Shown here in pieces: positions 5,709 through 7,241 of a DNA stretch of 7,241 nucleotides. How positions within the stretch are numbered: the stretch's first letter is position 1; every line of letters starts with the position of its first letter. The stretch spans positions 1-7,241 of the forward strand of contig QMNM01000067.1 of assembly GCA_003647765.1 (NCBI GenBank). The letters run 5' to 3'. The notes beneath the pieces were generated by a model. The model was not told the origin of the DNA. It did no database searches and worked only from the letters and a program-made list of their open reading frames with translations. This DNA is from Candidatus Cloacimonadota bacterium (GTDB taxonomy: Bacteria > Cloacimonadota > Cloacimonadia > JGIOTU-2 > B8-G9). Position numbers and translations under genes: made by a program.

Positions 5709-7126
5709 CTGTTCTTTTTCCTTCTTGCTCTCCTAAAAGAGCGAATCTTCTTACTCAATTTAATTCTTAATATGTGTTTAGTATTTTCTGTAATCTTAAC
5801 TCTTTCATCAATCCGATATGTAGCCACCCAAATAATCTTATTAGAATCAGCAATAATAATGACAGAATCTCGCTCAAAACGAGGGACTTTTAAATCAATA
5901 AAGAAATCCTTTAATTTTTTGGGACAGTTCATTCCTAAAGGATAGAATTTGTCACCAAATTTCCTGTGCCTGATTTTTATTGGCAAGTTTATCTTGTCTC
6001 TATCTACAAAAGCAATATTTTTATTAGTGAAGTCGTATTTATTACTCTTTTTGTGTTCTATTGTCTTAAAAGATATATAAAAATTTTCAAATAAAATTCT
6101 GCGAGGAAATCTATTGAGATTGCGTTCTTTACTGCTAATATCTATTTTTGGCTCTTTATCAAGAAACATAATATCTTTATATTTTTTCAGCACATAAACA
6201 TTATCAGCAATCCTTATGTATCTATTAGTACTCTTTTTTATCAATGAGAGAATATCTTCAAAATGAATCTGATAGAAATCTTTTTCACTATCCGTAAGAA
6301 GCGCGAATATCTTTCTAAAAAAATAAAAAAGAATTACCTCATTCTCTTTAATCAATTCTTTAACAGGAAAGATGTACTTATCATTTTTGTTTTTAATCAT
6401 CAGTTTTGTAAATAGTATATTAGCTTTTTCTCTTAAAAGCAGATCTGTTTTGCGGAAAATTTCTGTAGTATTAGCTAATCTATCAATAATATTAGGATTG
6501 ATATTTTGCTTTATTAGTGGTAATATTTGATGACGGATTTTATTCCTCTCAAAAATTGATTCGTCATTAGTAGTGTCCTGACAATATACTATATTATTTT
6601 CATTAGCGAATTTCATAATTTCTTCTCTGGTAAATGCTAATAAGGGATGAATAATACCATTATTATTAGGCAGAATACCTCGTAATCCAGTAATACCTGC
6701 TCCACGAAATAAATGAAGAAGAAGGGTCTCTACTTGGTCATTTTTGTTATGTCCTAATGCAACCTTACTAAACGCATATTCATCTTTTATCTTATTGAAT
6801 GCTTGAAAGCGAATTTGACGAGCATTATTCTCTACATCAGATTTACTATGAATAGAAACACGATGACAAATCAATGGAACAGACCAGTGTAGACATAACT
6901 CTCTGATAAACTTCTCATCTCTATCTGACTCACCATCTCTTAATTGATAATTGATATGAACTGCAATAATTGTCAATTCTAATTCTTCTCTTATCTCTTT
7001 CATTAAGTAAAGCAAAACAGTAGAGTCCAGCCCACCAGATACAGCAATAATTATTCTATCCTGTTTATTAACTAATTTGTGTTCCTTAATAAATCCCAGA
7101 AATCTTGTATAAAAATCTTTAGACAT
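5705..7126 (-). CDS. tilS: TilS, tRNA(Ile)-lysidine synthetase
   Basis: TilS joins lysine to C34 of the tRNA-Ile with CAU anticodon, using ATP, so that it reads AUA and is charged with isoleucine. The gene is normally essential, and AUA is frequent in an AT-rich genome. The 473-residue chain is full length (Bacillus-type size). It has the PP-loop AVSGGLDST (28-36), GHNKNDQVET (125-134, an Asn-containing variant of the common HHxDDQAET), the DTTND...RNKIRHQILP block (184-203) and a C-terminal TilS domain (about 383-455) with GDKFYPLGM, KKLKDFF and RIDERVKI. The last 15 residues are very basic. AGGA lies nine bases before the ATG at 7126. It is the first complete gene of the group, and its stop overlaps the hpt start. 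Confidence 0.97.
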   Translation of the reverse strand: MSKDFYTRFLGFIKEHKLVNKQDRIIIAVSGGLDSTVLLYLMKEIREELELTIIAVHINYQLRDGESDRDEKFIRELCLHWSVPLICHRVSIHSKSDVENNARQIRFQAFNKIKDEYAFSKVALGHNKNDQVETLLLHLFRGAGITGLRGILPNNNGIIHPLLAFTREEIMKFANENNIVYCQDTTNDESIFERNKIRHQILPLIKQNINPNIIDRLANTTEIFRKTDLLLREKANILFTKLMIKNKNDKYIFPVKELIKENEVILFYFFRKIFALLTDSEKDFYQIHFEDILSLIKKSTNRYIRIADNVYVLKKYKDIMFLDKEPKIDISSKERNLNRFPRRILFENFYISFKTIEHKKSNKYDFTNKNIAFVDRDKINLPIKIRHRKFGDKFYPLGMNCPKKLKDFFIDLKVPRFERDSVIIIADSNKIIWVATYRIDERVKITENTKHILRIKLSKKIRSFRRARRKKNR

Positions 7127-7241
7127 AATTCAGTTTCCTAATAATTAGTTGATGGTTTTCAATACTTTGTTAAGTTCATAATATATTGTTATTTTCCAAT
7201 TCCCCCTTTTGCATTATTATCAAATACTTAAACCCACGAAG
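7127..7241 (-). other. Leader upstream of tilS, no gene supported
   Basis: These 115 bp hold the tilS ribosome binding site (AGGA, nine bases before the ATG) and otherwise AT-rich DNA with one GGGGG run near 7202-7206. I found no -35/-10 pair with acceptable spacing, no tRNA arm and no hairpin terminator. The operon promoter may lie further upstream, outside the window. Confidence 0.4.

Noticed and set aside
7176-7241. Open minus-strand frame from the right edge ending in TGA at 7176-7178 (21 residues), possible tail of an upstream gene
   Set aside because: Too short to recognise; other frames also end nearby, so the true upstream gene end cannot be told.
7127-7241. Possible promoter for tilS (TTGATA, TTGGAA, TATATT and TTAACA words)
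   Set aside because: No pair has 16-18 bp spacing with both boxes good; the best fit would start transcription at the ribosome binding site.

Overview
This is an AT-rich bacterial chromosomal window, roughly one third GC by eye. It uses the standard code, with TGA, TAA and TAG all ending genes. All seven coding regions lie on the minus strand, so gene order is read from high to low coordinates. Nothing shows plasmid, phage, transposon, CRISPR or RNA-gene content. The mix of HslVU, FtsH, TilS, an AT-rich genome and degenerate short-unit repeats would fit an uncultivated candidate-phylum bacterium (Omnitrophota-like or similar). That assignment is only an impression; the sequence does not fix the taxon.

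Layout from right to left: 115 bp of leader without a supported gene (7127-7241); tilS (tRNA-Ile lysidine synthetase); hpt (hypoxanthine phosphoribosyltransferase); ftsH (membrane AAA+ zinc protease); hslV and hslU (peptidase and ATPase of the two-part HslVU protease); a 149-residue unrecognised membrane-anchored protein with an acidic tail; a 164-bp AT-rich spacer carrying a good sigma70-type promoter; and the first 152 codons of a short-chain NAD-dependent L-threonine 3-dehydrogenase, which runs off the left edge.

The six complete genes look like one operon. tilS/hpt and hpt/ftsH overlap by ATGA, hslV/hslU overlap by one base (TAATG), and the other gaps are 23 and 58 bp. The tilS-hpt-ftsH order is a widespread housekeeping arrangement. 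Here it is extended by hslVU, so two ATP-dependent proteases sit side by side. The dehydrogenase probably forms a separate unit behind its own promoter.

The most unusual point is an 88-bp tandem array of eleven imperfect 8-bp units just inside the 5' end of ftsH. It encodes a basic 8-residue repeat in a non-canonical N-terminal extension. Because 8 is not a multiple of 3, gain or loss of one unit would shift the reading frame, which raises a possible length-switching role; a spread repeat family that simply landed there is equally possible. Secondary points are a small palindrome cluster at the predicted transcription start of the dehydrogenase, and the unknown membrane protein linked to hslVU. 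I see no clearly new multi-gene system.
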